Below are positions 45,747-55,600 of a DNA stretch of 64,000 bases, one piece after another. Positions within the stretch are counted from its first letter, which is position 1. Each line of letters begins with the position of its first letter. The stretch is from Candidatus Competibacteraceae bacterium (GTDB lineage Bacteria; Pseudomonadota; Gammaproteobacteria; Competibacterales; Competibacteraceae), in the NCBI GenBank assembly GCA_016699715.1, contig CP065007.1:310001-374000 (forward strand), written 5' to 3'. Made by a program: the position numbers and the translations under genes. The notes below the pieces were generated by a model. The model saw only the letters and a list, made by a program, of their open reading frames with translations, was not told where the DNA came from and made no database searches.

Positions 45747-47552
45747 ATGAAACGCAGCAAGCTCTCCATGGCGCTAACGCTGGCGACCGCAATGGGCGGT
45801 CTGGTCGGAGGCGCGTTTGCGCCGTCTGCGGGCGCCGTCAATATCTCGGCTCAGGGGGTGGGTGATGCGGTCATCATTCCGTACTACACCGCCCGTTGTA
45901 GCACCGACGATTGTTGGCAGACGTTGCTCAATCTGACCAACACCAGCGACAAGAGCTTGGCCGTCAAGCTCCGCTTCTTCGAAGGCTACAACTCCCGCGA
46001 AGTCCTGGACCTCACGGTCGTGCTGTCGCCGAAAGACGTGTTTGCAGGGTATGTCACGCAGGGCGATGGCTATGTCCCGCCGATCTACGGTGCTCCGCCC
46101 GCCGGTGACGTTCCGGCCAAATTCGTTAAGTCGTCCGGTGAAACCACCTGCACCGTGCCGAATAAGACCGAGTTTTCGTTCAGTAATTTCGGTTATTCGG
46201 CGACCAACAGCGATCATTCCGCGCAGAACGATGGCTTTTATCCGGTACCCTATGTCGGAGCCAGTCCCTATCTGGCCGGTGGCCTCTCCACGAACGACCG
46301 CGGTTATGAAGGCTACATTGTTGCCATCGTCATGGGCTATAAGGATGGTGAGCCGGGTGATTGCGTCAGCGAATTCCAGCAAGCCAACATTGCTGCAACC
46401 GCCAGCAAATACGGCGAACCGATCAATGCGCTGAAAGCTAATTACAACTACCTTAATGTTGAGCGGGGTATTGCGGCGGGTGGCCAGGCGACCCATCTGG
46501 CTAACTTCGTTCGGATCGGCCATTATCATCCAGAACTCGGCAAAGTCGTTGGGCCAAGGGCTTGCTATGCCACTCCGCCGGCTGGTGTGGGCCTGCCGTC
46601 CACCACCAATATGTTCTTTAACCCGATCTCGGGAGCCCGGAATCCAGCTTGGGATCCAGGAAATAATTCAGACTGTCCCAACTTGATTACGGCGCAATCC
46701 AACCAGCCTGGATTTGACAGCCTTGAGCCGACCTTGGCCGATGCGTATCCCAATGCTTCATATACCGTCAACGACGACTTGGGCTTGGGGACGACTACGG
46801 AGCTTGGGCCGTATGGATATGGCTATCTGGCGGTGAGCGAAGTCCTGCGGGCAGCGCGGGTGGTTAACGAGTGGAGCTATAACACCGCTCTGGGCGTCAC
46901 CACCGAGTGGGTGATCACCCATCCCACCAAGAACTTCTTCGTGGACAAGGGGCCAAGCCCGCTGGCAGCGAACAATTCGCGGCGATTCCCTTCCGGTTTC
47001 GACCCCGATTGGCAACAGCGCATGTCGCAGGTTCCGATTCCGCCGTTCCAAGAAGCGTTCTCGGGTGTGACCGATGGCCAATCCTGCAATCAAGTGGGTG
47101 CCACCGCCTATGATCGTAGCGAAACTGAACTGGTCCTCAATGATGTCGGCGTGGTCGAATCGCCCGTGCCGCGCACCGATGCGTTGTCACTGTGCTTTGA
47201 GACCAACATTATTCGGTTTTCCAGCAATGATCACATCTTCGAGTCTCGGTTGGGGCTGGATCTGAGTGCTCAGATTATGACCTTACCCCAGCAATTTGGT
47301 TGGCTGGATATGGATTTGGCCAAGCCGATACAAGCGAAGTCCGGCTACAACGCAGGCACTGTGAAGGATCCGAATCTCAATGTGTTACCGGGTAATGGCT
47401 TGCCGGCGATCGGATTCATGATTAAACAGCGTGCCTTGGATATCGGCTTCAGCACGCTCAAGAACTACGCTTACTTGGTTGATCATGCCTACTTAGGGCG
47501 TGGTATTCCCTGCAGCAAGGCAGCCGGGGACAGCACCTGCCAGTTGCCTTAA
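45747..47552 (+). CDS. Exported protein of unknown function, GDVL-PYYTAR family (copy 2)
   Basis: Encodes 601 residues. The ATG at 45747 is preceded by AAGGAG and gives the same start as copy 1 (MKRSKLSMALTLATAMGGL). Signal cleavage is near PSAGA. The mature protein starts ISAQGVGDAVIIPYYTARC and shares all cysteine-containing blocks of copy 1, ending GLPAIGFMIKQRALD and NYAYLVDHAYL. The two are clearly tandem paralogues, separated by 235 bp with no other gene. A terminator follows at 47562. The pair would be highly expressed judging by strong ribosome-binding sites. Confidence 0.82.
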   Translation: MKRSKLSMALTLATAMGGLVGGAFAPSAGAVNISAQGVGDAVIIPYYTARCSTDDCWQTLLNLTNTSDKSLAVKLRFFEGYNSREVLDLTVVLSPKDVFAGYVTQGDGYVPPIYGAPPAGDVPAKFVKSSGETTCTVPNKTEFSFSNFGYSATNSDHSAQNDGFYPVPYVGASPYLAGGLSTNDRGYEGYIVAIVMGYKDGEPGDCVSEFQQANIAATASKYGEPINALKANYNYLNVERGIAAGGQATHLANFVRIGHYHPELGKVVGPRACYATPPAGVGLPSTTNMFFNPISGARNPAWDPGNNSDCPNLITAQSNQPGFDSLEPTLADAYPNASYTVNDDLGLGTTTELGPYGYGYLAVSEVLRAARVVNEWSYNTALGVTTEWVITHPTKNFFVDKGPSPLAANNSRRFPSGFDPDWQQRMSQVPIPPFQEAFSGVTDGQSCNQVGATAYDRSETELVLNDVGVVESPVPRTDALSLCFETNIIRFSSNDHIFESRLGLDLSAQIMTLPQQFGWLDMDLAKPIQAKSGYNAGTVKDPNLNVLPGNGLPAIGFMIKQRALDIGFSTLKNYAYLVDHAYLGRGIPCSKAAGDSTCQLP

Positions 47553-47561
47553 TTGCCGCCC

Positions 47562-47587
47562 AAACGCTCCCGTGAGGGAGCGTTTCT
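47562..47587 (+). terminator. Rho-independent terminator
   Basis: A perfect 10-bp stem AAACGCTCCC / GGGAGCGTTT with GTGA loop (47562-47585), ten bases after the stop at 47552. The downstream T run is short. It separates the exported-protein genes from the isomerase gene. Confidence 0.8.
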
Positions 47588-47701
47588 CCATTGGACGCCG
47601 ATGCCAATCTTGACTCAGCATCGGCGTTCTTCTTAGTAAAAGCCGCGAAGCGCGCAAGCGATTTCGCTATATCCGTAAAATCGTTACCGGTGTCATTTTT
47701 T

Positions 47702-48676
47702 ATGATGAATGTACTGATTCGGTTTATCAGCGCTGCTATTCTGGTTATTGTCGCAATGACCGTCCGGGCCGAGCAAACGATGCTTGGCGGGTTGCTTCCG
47801 CCCGAAACTCCCTTGATCAAGGATTCTGAACTAACCATTACCGTTGTGGATTACCAAAAGGCGCTGTTGGGGTTACCGCCCAAGCAGCGTGCTGGCATCG
47901 AACATGACCTTACCACCCTGCAGGAGTTTCTACTGGAGCTGTACATCGAGAAGCGGTTGGTTCGGGAGGCGGAACGTCTGAAAATGCCCGACCAACCCGA
48001 TATCCAAGCTCGATTGCAGATGGTTCAGCGTAAGGTATTGGTGAACGCCGTCGTCGATCAGTTCAAGGCTGGTCTCAAACAGCCCGACTTCACCGAGCTA
48101 GCCCAAGAGTACTACCAGACCCACCACAAGGAATTTACTCGGCCTGAACAACTTGAGGTGGCGCATATCCTCATTAATGCGCCCCTATGCGACTGCGAGG
48201 ATCCCAACGGTGAAAAGCGCAAACGGGCTGAGGCGCTATTAACAGAGCTGCGTGGCGGCGCCGACTTTGGCGAATTGGCGCGGAAGAATTCGGATGACAA
48301 AACATCAGCCCGACAAGGCGGCATACTTCCGAAACTGCTAACGCGAGGCTCACTGGTCAAACCGTTTGAAGATGCCGCATTCGCCTTGCAACCCGGTGAA
48401 CTAAGCGGTGTGGTCGAAACCCAATACGGCTATCACATCATTAAGCTGATTTCTCGCCAGCCTGAAACCGTACCTCCTTTCGAACAAGTTAAGGTCCGGA
48501 TCATCGAGAAACTAGCTAAGGATTTCCAAGATACCAACCATAAAGAGTATGTCGCGCGCTTCTACCCAAAGCCGGAAGCTTTCAATCTGGGGATGATCAA
48601 TGCCCTAACTGGAGGAGCTGCCGGTGCACCTAGTGTGCTCGACAATGCACCCCCGCCCCCTCCACCCGCTCGATAG
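47702..48676 (+). CDS. Secreted PpiC-type parvulin peptidyl-prolyl isomerase
   Basis: Encodes 324 residues from the ATG at 47702 (47705 also possible, no strong Shine-Dalgarno). A signal peptide ends near TVRAEQ. A helical SurA/PrsA-like chaperone region (about residues 35-150) precedes the parvulin domain (about 155-270): LEVAHILINA, FGELARKNSDDKTSARQGGILP, PFEDAAFALQPGELSGVVETQYGYHIIKL. The C-terminus ends in a Pro-rich tail. It is a periplasmic foldase, probably for the two exported proteins just upstream. Together with the NTF2-like protein it mirrors the fusion at 8970. Confidence 0.9.
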   Translation: MMNVLIRFISAAILVIVAMTVRAEQTMLGGLLPPETPLIKDSELTITVVDYQKALLGLPPKQRAGIEHDLTTLQEFLLELYIEKRLVREAERLKMPDQPDIQARLQMVQRKVLVNAVVDQFKAGLKQPDFTELAQEYYQTHHKEFTRPEQLEVAHILINAPLCDCEDPNGEKRKRAEALLTELRGGADFGELARKNSDDKTSARQGGILPKLLTRGSLVKPFEDAAFALQPGELSGVVETQYGYHIIKLISRQPETVPPFEQVKVRIIEKLAKDFQDTNHKEYVARFYPKPEAFNLGMINALTGGAAGAPSVLDNAPPPPPPAR

Positions 48677-48703
48677 ATAGATATTTTCTATCGGCGTTCA
48701 ATT

Positions 48704-48736
48704 CCCTCTTCCATAAGCGGGGGAGGGGAGTTTTTT
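48704..48736. terminator. Possible bidirectional terminator (palindromic repeat)
   Basis: CCCTCTTCC and GGGGGAGGGG pair around ATAAGC and are followed by GAGTTTTTT. It sits between the convergent genes ending at 48676 and 48751. The sequence resembles the palindromic repeats found inside several coding genes here. Confidence 0.6.
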
Positions 48737-48750
48737 GCAGGCACTTAAAC

Positions 48751-49497
48751 TCAACAGCCCGTCAGCCACGCGCTGCAATCCCATCCCAACATCCGTTCAA
48801 GTGCTCTGATATCGTATTCAAATATCCACTGTAGATAAGCTGTTTCTCGTTCGGCCATGGTTGTCACATAGGAGCGCGAATGGGCATTGATGGTCGTTAT
48901 GACCGACACGCAAGCCACGCCGAGAAAATCGCAAATCTGGTCCAGAACCAGTTGTGGCGTTTCCCTCAAGGCTTCATGCCGGAGAATCAGCGTTTGTTCC
49001 GGTGGAAAATAACACCATAGCCTTCTCAACTGCTCGGTGTAAAAACCACGATCAATATAGGAGTAGACCCGGTGCTGCCAAGGTAACGCCTCTCGGCAAC
49101 GTTCCCGCTCCTGCTGGATGGCTTCCCAAAAGGATAGGGAATCCGCATCTCGGTCCCGCTCCATATTCCAGTGAGAATAGGCGCGCTCGATGGGATTGCG
49201 TAAAATCACGATGATCTTCATTCGGGGGTTGTATTCCCAGATCCGTCGTAATGCACTATGCCAGTACAGGTAAATCGGCGTGGCTTCTCCCAGCAAACGT
49301 TGGGATGTGCTGGGGCTGAAGAATGAGTGGTAAGTTGAATAATCCACTGCATCTCCTTGAAAATATTTATCCTGGTCAAAAAAATGCACTTCCTTGCATG
49401 TTGCCATGCACAGCTCGGGATGGGTTCTCAAATACAGATCTAGCGCCGTCGTGCCGCCTTTCTGGGTGCCCGCGATCAGAAAATCCACTTGGCGCAT
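48751..49497 (-). CDS. Sulfotransferase (PAPS-dependent, heparan-sulfate type fold)
   Basis: Encodes 248 residues. The PAPS-binding 5'-phosphosulfate loop FLIAGTQKGGTTALDLYL is at the N-terminus, and the 3'-phosphate site IVILRNPIERAYSHW is at about 95-110, both hallmarks of the sulfotransferase superfamily. KEVHFFDQDKYF contains a likely catalytic region. It has no signal peptide, so it acts in the cytoplasm, adding sulfate to a sugar of the polysaccharide. A second sulfotransferase-like domain is at the N-terminus of the giant protein in the same cluster. Confidence 0.9.
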   Translation of the reverse strand: MRQVDFLIAGTQKGGTTALDLYLRTHPELCMATCKEVHFFDQDKYFQGDAVDYSTYHSFFSPSTSQRLLGEATPIYLYWHSALRRIWEYNPRMKIIVILRNPIERAYSHWNMERDRDADSLSFWEAIQQERERCREALPWQHRVYSYIDRGFYTEQLRRLWCYFPPEQTLILRHEALRETPQLVLDQICDFLGVACVSVITTINAHSRSYVTTMAERETAYLQWIFEYDIRALERMLGWDCSAWLTGC

Positions 49498-49541
49498 TTA
49501 ACTCACTTTAGGGAAGCTGTTTGGTTGTAGCCATGGGGGAT

Positions 49542-50609
49542 TTAGAACAAATCCCGTAACGCGCCCAGCACATAACCCCGCTCGTAAAATTGCCGGCTGA
49601 CCATGGCCGCGATCTCGCCGGGTAAAATCCGCCGTTGCCGCTGGATCAAGCGGCGCTTGTGGCGCATCGCCGGCAGACCGCGCAGAAAATCGCGGTACAA
49701 ACGGTAGACGATTCTCAATTTACCTTTCACCGTATAGCGCAACAGAATGGCCGCGTGCAGGACCAGCATCCAGAACAGATTGCGCCCCAACAGGCGGGCG
49801 GGCACATTCTTGACCAAGACGAACAGCGAGTTGCGGATGCCGTGGTATAGCACGAAATCGCTGTTGGGACCGCCGCTGGCCACCGATCCCTTGTGGTACA
49901 CGCGGGCGTCTTCGGCATAGGCCGCCCGGTAGCCCAGCAGCACGGCTCGCCAGGCGAGGTCCGTGTCCTCGGCATAGCAGAAAAAGCGCTCGTCGAAGTA
50001 TTCGCCGGTCGCTTGATGAACCTGCCGTAACATCTCGGCGGCGTACAGCGCGCAATTGCCACTGGGACCGAGCAGGGGATCGTCCGCCGATTTGCGGTTG
50101 GAGGCCAGTCCGCATCGGTAAAAAGTAATTCCCAGATTGTCCACCTGTGTGCGGTCGGCATATCGCATCACCCGCGCCGCCACCATCCCGATCCGTCGCT
50201 CAGGGTCTAGCCGAACCAACATTCGAGCCAGAAAGTCCGGCTCGACCACGGTATCGTTGTTGAGTAACAAGATATAGGGATACTGGTCGTCTTGGATGAT
50301 GTCCGCCAACAGTCGGTTGTGGGCGCCGGTAAAGCCGGTATTGTTCGAATAAGCGATGAAATGGAGCCAATCAGGATATTGGGCCGCATATTCGGCCAGT
50401 GTCGCCACTTCCTCCGATCCAGAGCCGTTGTCGGCCAGGAAGACCTGAAAAGGAGGATCGTTTACCTGCGTCAGAGAGTTCAGACATTCCAGGGTATCGG
50501 CGGCGCGGCGATAGTTGACGATCAGGATCGCCGTCGCTGCTTCCGGTTGAGGGGCGGGTGGAGTCGGGCCGCGATTCCTTCCAGGGTTTTCCGAGTGTTC
50601 CAGGCTCAA
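49542..50609 (-). CDS. GT2 family glycosyltransferase
   Basis: Encodes 355 residues from a TTG at 50609, chosen because AGGAG lies six bases upstream and the TTG overlaps the previous stop as TTGA. A longer frame from an ATG at 50660 exists. Features are AILIVNYRRAADTLECLNSL, FLADNGSGS, NTGFTGAHN, LLLNNDTVVEPDFL and FCYAEDTDLAWRAVLLGY. The C-terminus has hydrophobic and basic segments like the GT2 at 29360, a likely paralogue. Confidence 0.88.
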   Translation of the reverse strand: MSLEHSENPGRNRGPTPPAPQPEAATAILIVNYRRAADTLECLNSLTQVNDPPFQVFLADNGSGSEEVATLAEYAAQYPDWLHFIAYSNNTGFTGAHNRLLADIIQDDQYPYILLLNNDTVVEPDFLARMLVRLDPERRIGMVAARVMRYADRTQVDNLGITFYRCGLASNRKSADDPLLGPSGNCALYAAEMLRQVHQATGEYFDERFFCYAEDTDLAWRAVLLGYRAAYAEDARVYHKGSVASGGPNSDFVLYHGIRNSLFVLVKNVPARLLGRNLFWMLVLHAAILLRYTVKGKLRIVYRLYRDFLRGLPAMRHKRRLIQRQRRILPGEIAAMVSRQFYERGYVLGALRDLF

Positions 50610-52603
50610 AGCAGGCTCCTGAAATACTCCAGCGTTTCCCGGCCCTCGCGCTTGTGGCAAAACCGTTGCGCGGTCTCCAGTCCGGCCTCGATCAACCGTT
50701 CCCGCAATTCAACGTCGTCGAGCAGTCGCAGCATCGCCTCGGCGAACTGATCTGGCCGCTGCGGGGCGACGAGCAGAGCATTGCTCTGATCTTGGGCGTA
50801 CTCGCCGACCCCGCCGACATGGGTGAGCACGCAGGCCGCGCCACAGGCCATCGCTTCCAGCCCGCAGCGCCCGAAACCCTGAAAATCGGAGCCGTCGATA
50901 AACACCGTGGCTTCCGAATACAGTTCCGCCAGCCGGTTCTGGTCGGCCACCACACCTTCGTCGCGGAAGGGAAAGGGAATGGGTTGCTTACGCAAAAACC
51001 GGTCGCCAAACAGCACGATTTCGACTTCGGGGCGGGCGGCTTTGACCTGAGCCAGGGCAGCGACTGTCGGTTCGAAGCCGCGTCGGGGCGTGTGCGGGCG
51101 GGCCATGGCCAGGACGATGGGACGGTTGCGGACGGCATCGCGGGGATAGAACCGCGCCAGATTCATGCCCAGCAGAATTTTTTGGGTAGGGTAGCCATCG
51201 CTGGCCAGCATCTCTTGCAGCCAGTCGGATTTGACGATCCGATGAGGGATCAGGGCGTAGGTGGCCCGAACCCGCTGGCGGGCTGTTGTTTTTGCTTCGG
51301 GAAAAAACCAGGGTTCGTAATCTTGCAGGAAATAGGCGGCGGTGCGGGTGCGACCGCGCCGGACCAGTTCGGCGACCCAAGGAGCGGTGCTCCACAGGGT
51401 GGCCACCGTGATATCGCTGTCGGGGAAGTTTCGCAGTAACTCGCGTTCGTTGCGAAACACGAGCGGTTGGCTATAAAGCGGGGTCCAGTCGTAAATGGCC
51501 GGATCTTCGAACAAGGCCACGATGCGCGCTTCCACGCCGAGCAGGATCAACTCGTTGACCAGTTGAATCACCGACAACACCCCGCCGGCGACGACCAGAT
51601 TATGCAGTAGATACGTCACCCGCAGCCGTCCGGGGCGGGTGAACTGCCGCACGTATTCCGGAGTGGCCAGCGGTCGGCGGGCGCCCGGCAAACGCAGGAC
51701 GCCGCGCAAGGCGCAACGAAGCACATCCAGCCCAGCGCGCCGTCGCCAGGCGGCTAGCATCGCCCGCGCTGTTTCCCAGATGACCGGCATCGGATTCCAG
51801 CGCTGGCGGCTGGCGAACAGGGCGCGTGTCGGACCCAGGGGATCGGCGCGACGAAAGGCGCGAAACTGCCGCTGATATTCCCCGAGCCAGCGGCTATCGA
51901 ATAGAGCGCGATTGTGCCGGTATCGCTCGCCCCGGTCGGTGAAGGTGCCTCGACCTTTGTGATAGACGTACACGTCACCCGCGACCACGGTACGGTAACC
52001 GCAGGTGGTCAACCGCATGCACAGATCGGATTCCTCGCAGTAGCCGCGCCCGTAAATCTCGTCGAAAACGCCGACCTGCTCCAGCGCCGAACGCCGCAAC
52101 AACAGGCAGAACCCGACGCCGGTCACCACATCAGCGGCGGCGGTGGGTCCGTGACGCTGGAGGTACTCATCCATGCCGAAAAAGTTGGCGCCGGGAGCCA
52201 GTGGCAAGTTGATTTGGGAGGCATGGTTGGTGAAGGGGTTGACGGCGGCAATGGATGGATCGCGTTCGGCACAGGCGACCAAGCGCTCCAGCCAGCCTGG
52301 CGTCACGATGACATCACTGTTGACTAGCACGACGAAGGGCGCGTTGCCGAGCGCGATGCCGAGATTACAGGATTTTACAAAGCCGAGATTTTCCGGATTG
52401 CGGTGGAGCGTGATCTGCTGGGGATGGTCGGCGGCGATGCGGCGTAAATACTCTTGGGTGCGGGAATCACTGGCGTCGTCCACGATAATGAGTCGGTACG
52501 CGCCGGATTCGGTGTAGTCTAGAATGGAGTACAGGCATTCCTGGACATAGCTGAGACCATTGTAGACGGGGACGATGAGGTCATATAAAAAGAGAGAATT
52601 CAA
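50606..52603 (-). CDS. Two-domain glycosyltransferase (GT2 then GT4)
   Basis: Encodes 665 residues from a TTG at 52603 (GGAAA about seven bases upstream; an in-frame stop lies just before). The GT2 domain spans about 8-260: LIVPVYNGLSYVQECLYSIL, IVDDASDS, NLGFVKSCNLG, LVNSDVIVTPGWL and GRGYCEESDLCMRL. The GT4 domain spans about 325-660: RVTYLLHNLVVAGGVLSVIQLVNEL, YFLQDYEPWFF, VLAMARPHTPRRGFEP and FQGFGRCGLEAMACGAACVLT. This pair of domains is closely similar to one found twice within the giant protein upstream, so they share ancestry. Confidence 0.9.
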   Translation of the reverse strand: MNSLFLYDLIVPVYNGLSYVQECLYSILDYTESGAYRLIIVDDASDSRTQEYLRRIAADHPQQITLHRNPENLGFVKSCNLGIALGNAPFVVLVNSDVIVTPGWLERLVACAERDPSIAAVNPFTNHASQINLPLAPGANFFGMDEYLQRHGPTAAADVVTGVGFCLLLRRSALEQVGVFDEIYGRGYCEESDLCMRLTTCGYRTVVAGDVYVYHKGRGTFTDRGERYRHNRALFDSRWLGEYQRQFRAFRRADPLGPTRALFASRQRWNPMPVIWETARAMLAAWRRRAGLDVLRCALRGVLRLPGARRPLATPEYVRQFTRPGRLRVTYLLHNLVVAGGVLSVIQLVNELILLGVEARIVALFEDPAIYDWTPLYSQPLVFRNERELLRNFPDSDITVATLWSTAPWVAELVRRGRTRTAAYFLQDYEPWFFPEAKTTARQRVRATYALIPHRIVKSDWLQEMLASDGYPTQKILLGMNLARFYPRDAVRNRPIVLAMARPHTPRRGFEPTVAALAQVKAARPEVEIVLFGDRFLRKQPIPFPFRDEGVVADQNRLAELYSEATVFIDGSDFQGFGRCGLEAMACGAACVLTHVGGVGEYAQDQSNALLVAPQRPDQFAEAMLRLLDDVELRERLIEAGLETAQRFCHKREGRETLEYFRSLL

Positions 52604-52652
52604 TGAATTTTCCAGGGAGAGTCACAATATTCTTGTAGTTTGCTTAATTCCA

Positions 52653-55600
52653 TCAATCGATCCCCAATATCCTGAGGTATTCTCTCGCTGCTCGATCCCA
52701 TGTGAACCGCTGTGCCATCTGAATTGCTGCTTTTCCGCACTCCGCCACGATTTCTCGGTGCTGATAACAATACTCCATCATCTCTGCAATTGCTTCCACT
52801 GTTATGTGTTCAAGTTCAAAACAATCTTGTCCCGGCGTGAGATATTCGCTCCGCCCCACATTGACCAGTGTGATGGACGGAAGTCCGCATGCTGCTGCCT
52901 CTACTATGGGCAGACACCATGTCTCCGCTTGGCTAGCTGTTACAAATACATCGCTTCGTTCGTAAATAGCAGCAATTTGTGCCAATGATAAAAGCTCATA
53001 ATGCAACTCAACCCGCTGATTATTTGTTTTATACTGCTTCTTAATATCCTCTTGATTCGCACCGCTCACATATCCTGCGATTATCAATGCTGTTTCGTGT
53101 GCTGCGTGCAACTCTGAGAATTTGTCGAATGCTTGCATCAGCACCTCGCCGCCCTTATGTAAGCTTCCCACATAGCAGAGCGTGAATGGTAGGTGCGGTT
53201 TTCTAGATCGAGTGTTAAATATCTTGTGGTCAATACCATGCGCTACAATTTCGACCCTCGGATAGCTATGCTCGCGCAACATGTCTGCATCATACTTATT
53301 CTGTACGCATATCGCCCACCCTACATTTCGCAGGTTGGTCGCCCAATCCACTTCAAATTCTGCCCATGGACGCCCCAAACCTGTTATACCGATATCTACT
53401 ATACCTTCTGCGAAGGTATTCGTGAAACATGATGATGATGGTGTCCCTATTCGGATCACGTATTCCGGATTATGGCGGTATGGAATCGTTGCCTCGATCT
53501 CTTCCTGTTCCGCGATATTCGCCCATTCAAGCCCAATATACTTCTGTCGGGTAACGTTGTATCCTATTCGCCGCATTGTAAGCATCAGACTGCGACTCAC
53601 CAGCCCATATGATAATAAACGCTTATATCGCATATCATCGTCAATATAAATTTCTGGCTTCGTTAAATTTCTTCTGCCCAAGTTGATAGGGTTATTTATT
53701 TGGACGACCTCGTTAGTCTGTAATCGCTCAGTCCCCTTTCCCTCTGCCAAGGAGGTGAGGTTGAGAGGGTCAGTCTTTGAAGCCATGACCCTCACCTCCA
53801 ACCCCTCTTCTGCAAGCGGATGAGGGGCGTAAACGGTTGCGCTAGTCTTATTAAGGAATTTAATGGTTTGCTTGCACGATTCCATACGGTCGAAGCAAAC
53901 AACCGAGTTGCGGGCATTATTAGCAAGTGTGTTCCGGAATTCTTCGTCATCCAACAGCACGGAAATGTGATGGGCTAGTTCCTCAGCATTTTTAGGAGGC
54001 GCCACTAACGCATTAATGCCATGACGAGCAAAGAGCGAAATACCACCGCTATCCGTTATGACACAGGCAGTCTTGCAGGCCATGGCTTCAGCAATGGTTC
54101 GTCCAAAGCCATGAAAGTCGGAAAACTCAGCAAAAATATAAGCTTTTGAATATAAAGAAGGAAGTTTATTATTAGGAAGAATTCCATGATTAACCAAGGA
54201 GAAAGCAATTGAATGTTTTTTCAATTCCTCGTTCGTACACCCAAAACTGTGTACTTCAAAGTCATTCCGTTTTTTAGAAAGCAAATTTAAGGTCTTTAGC
54301 GCCGTATCAAAGCCGCGTTGTGGAGTTGATGGGCGGAGAATGGTGACAATAAGCTTTTTTGATTTGGTCTGGTTAAGACTTTTTTGATCAATATCTCGTG
54401 GATAAAATAAATCCAGTTCCAAAGCCGGAGAAACCAGAGCAATTTTTCCTCCATCCTGCTTAACTTTTTCACAAATCCAATGGGTTTTAGCGAAATTATA
54501 TGGGGTTATTTTATAAGTCTTTTTAATCATGTCTCTAATTCGAATTTCCGTTTCTTTGTAAAAGTCAGGCTCATAGTCTTGGACAAAGTAAGCTAGCTTT
54601 GAATTTGGGTTTTCGTCTATAATCTTTACCAGATAGTACATGGTGATCCATAATGTTCCCACCAAAACATCAGCTTTTGGGAAGTGTTTAATCAATGTGT
54701 CAAGGTCGGAGTAAAAAATAGGTTTCGTCAAGGAACCCATATCATCCTTATATCCTTTAGTGCTCATCACAACGATTTTAACATTGATACCCGAAAAGAT
54801 CATGTCATTGGCAAGCTGTATAATTGAAATAACCCCACCAAATCCACAAAGTTCATGGATTAAAAATACGACTGACTTTAACTTGGCATCACTCTTGAAG
54901 GTTTCCAAGTTGCTAATATAATGATCAACTATATCAAGTGTGGTAGGATCATCGAGAATCTTCATGGCATTAAAGTTTTTAGCTTGTTTGACTTCATGAA
55001 CATTTCTGTAAGAGCTTCGCTTTAACAATCCATACTTATTTCTGAGATATCCTAGGGGATTATCAGCTAAAAATTCTGGATAGATCTTTTGATATAAAGG
55101 TTTCCATCTTTGGTCAAAGATCGCTCTATTTTTCTCATATCGAGGACCACGCTCTTCCTTGAAGGTCACCATTCCTTCGTGAAAAATGAAGGTATCATCG
55201 CAACAAACTGTTCTATATCCGTTAGCGAAAGCGCGCATACAGTAATCAGATTCTTCGCAATATCCTCTACCAAAAACAGGATCAAAACCTCCAAGATGCT
55301 CATAAACATTGCGCTTGATATAAAAACACCAGCCTTCTGGTGTGACGATATCTGGATAATCACGGTTAGAGATTTTTTCGATGGCGGAGGCCGTATCAAA
55401 GATGGAATCACCAGGATTTATTTTCACCCATAAGTGCGAGGAACGAGTGCTGAGAGGAGAAATAATCCCGATTTTATCATCGCTTTGGGCGCAGCGTGTA
55501 AGCTTATTCAGCCAGCCGGGCGTAACGATAGTATCACTATTAAGCAAGATAATATCGCCGCTCGGTGTGGCGCGCATACCGACATTAACGCTTCCGACGA

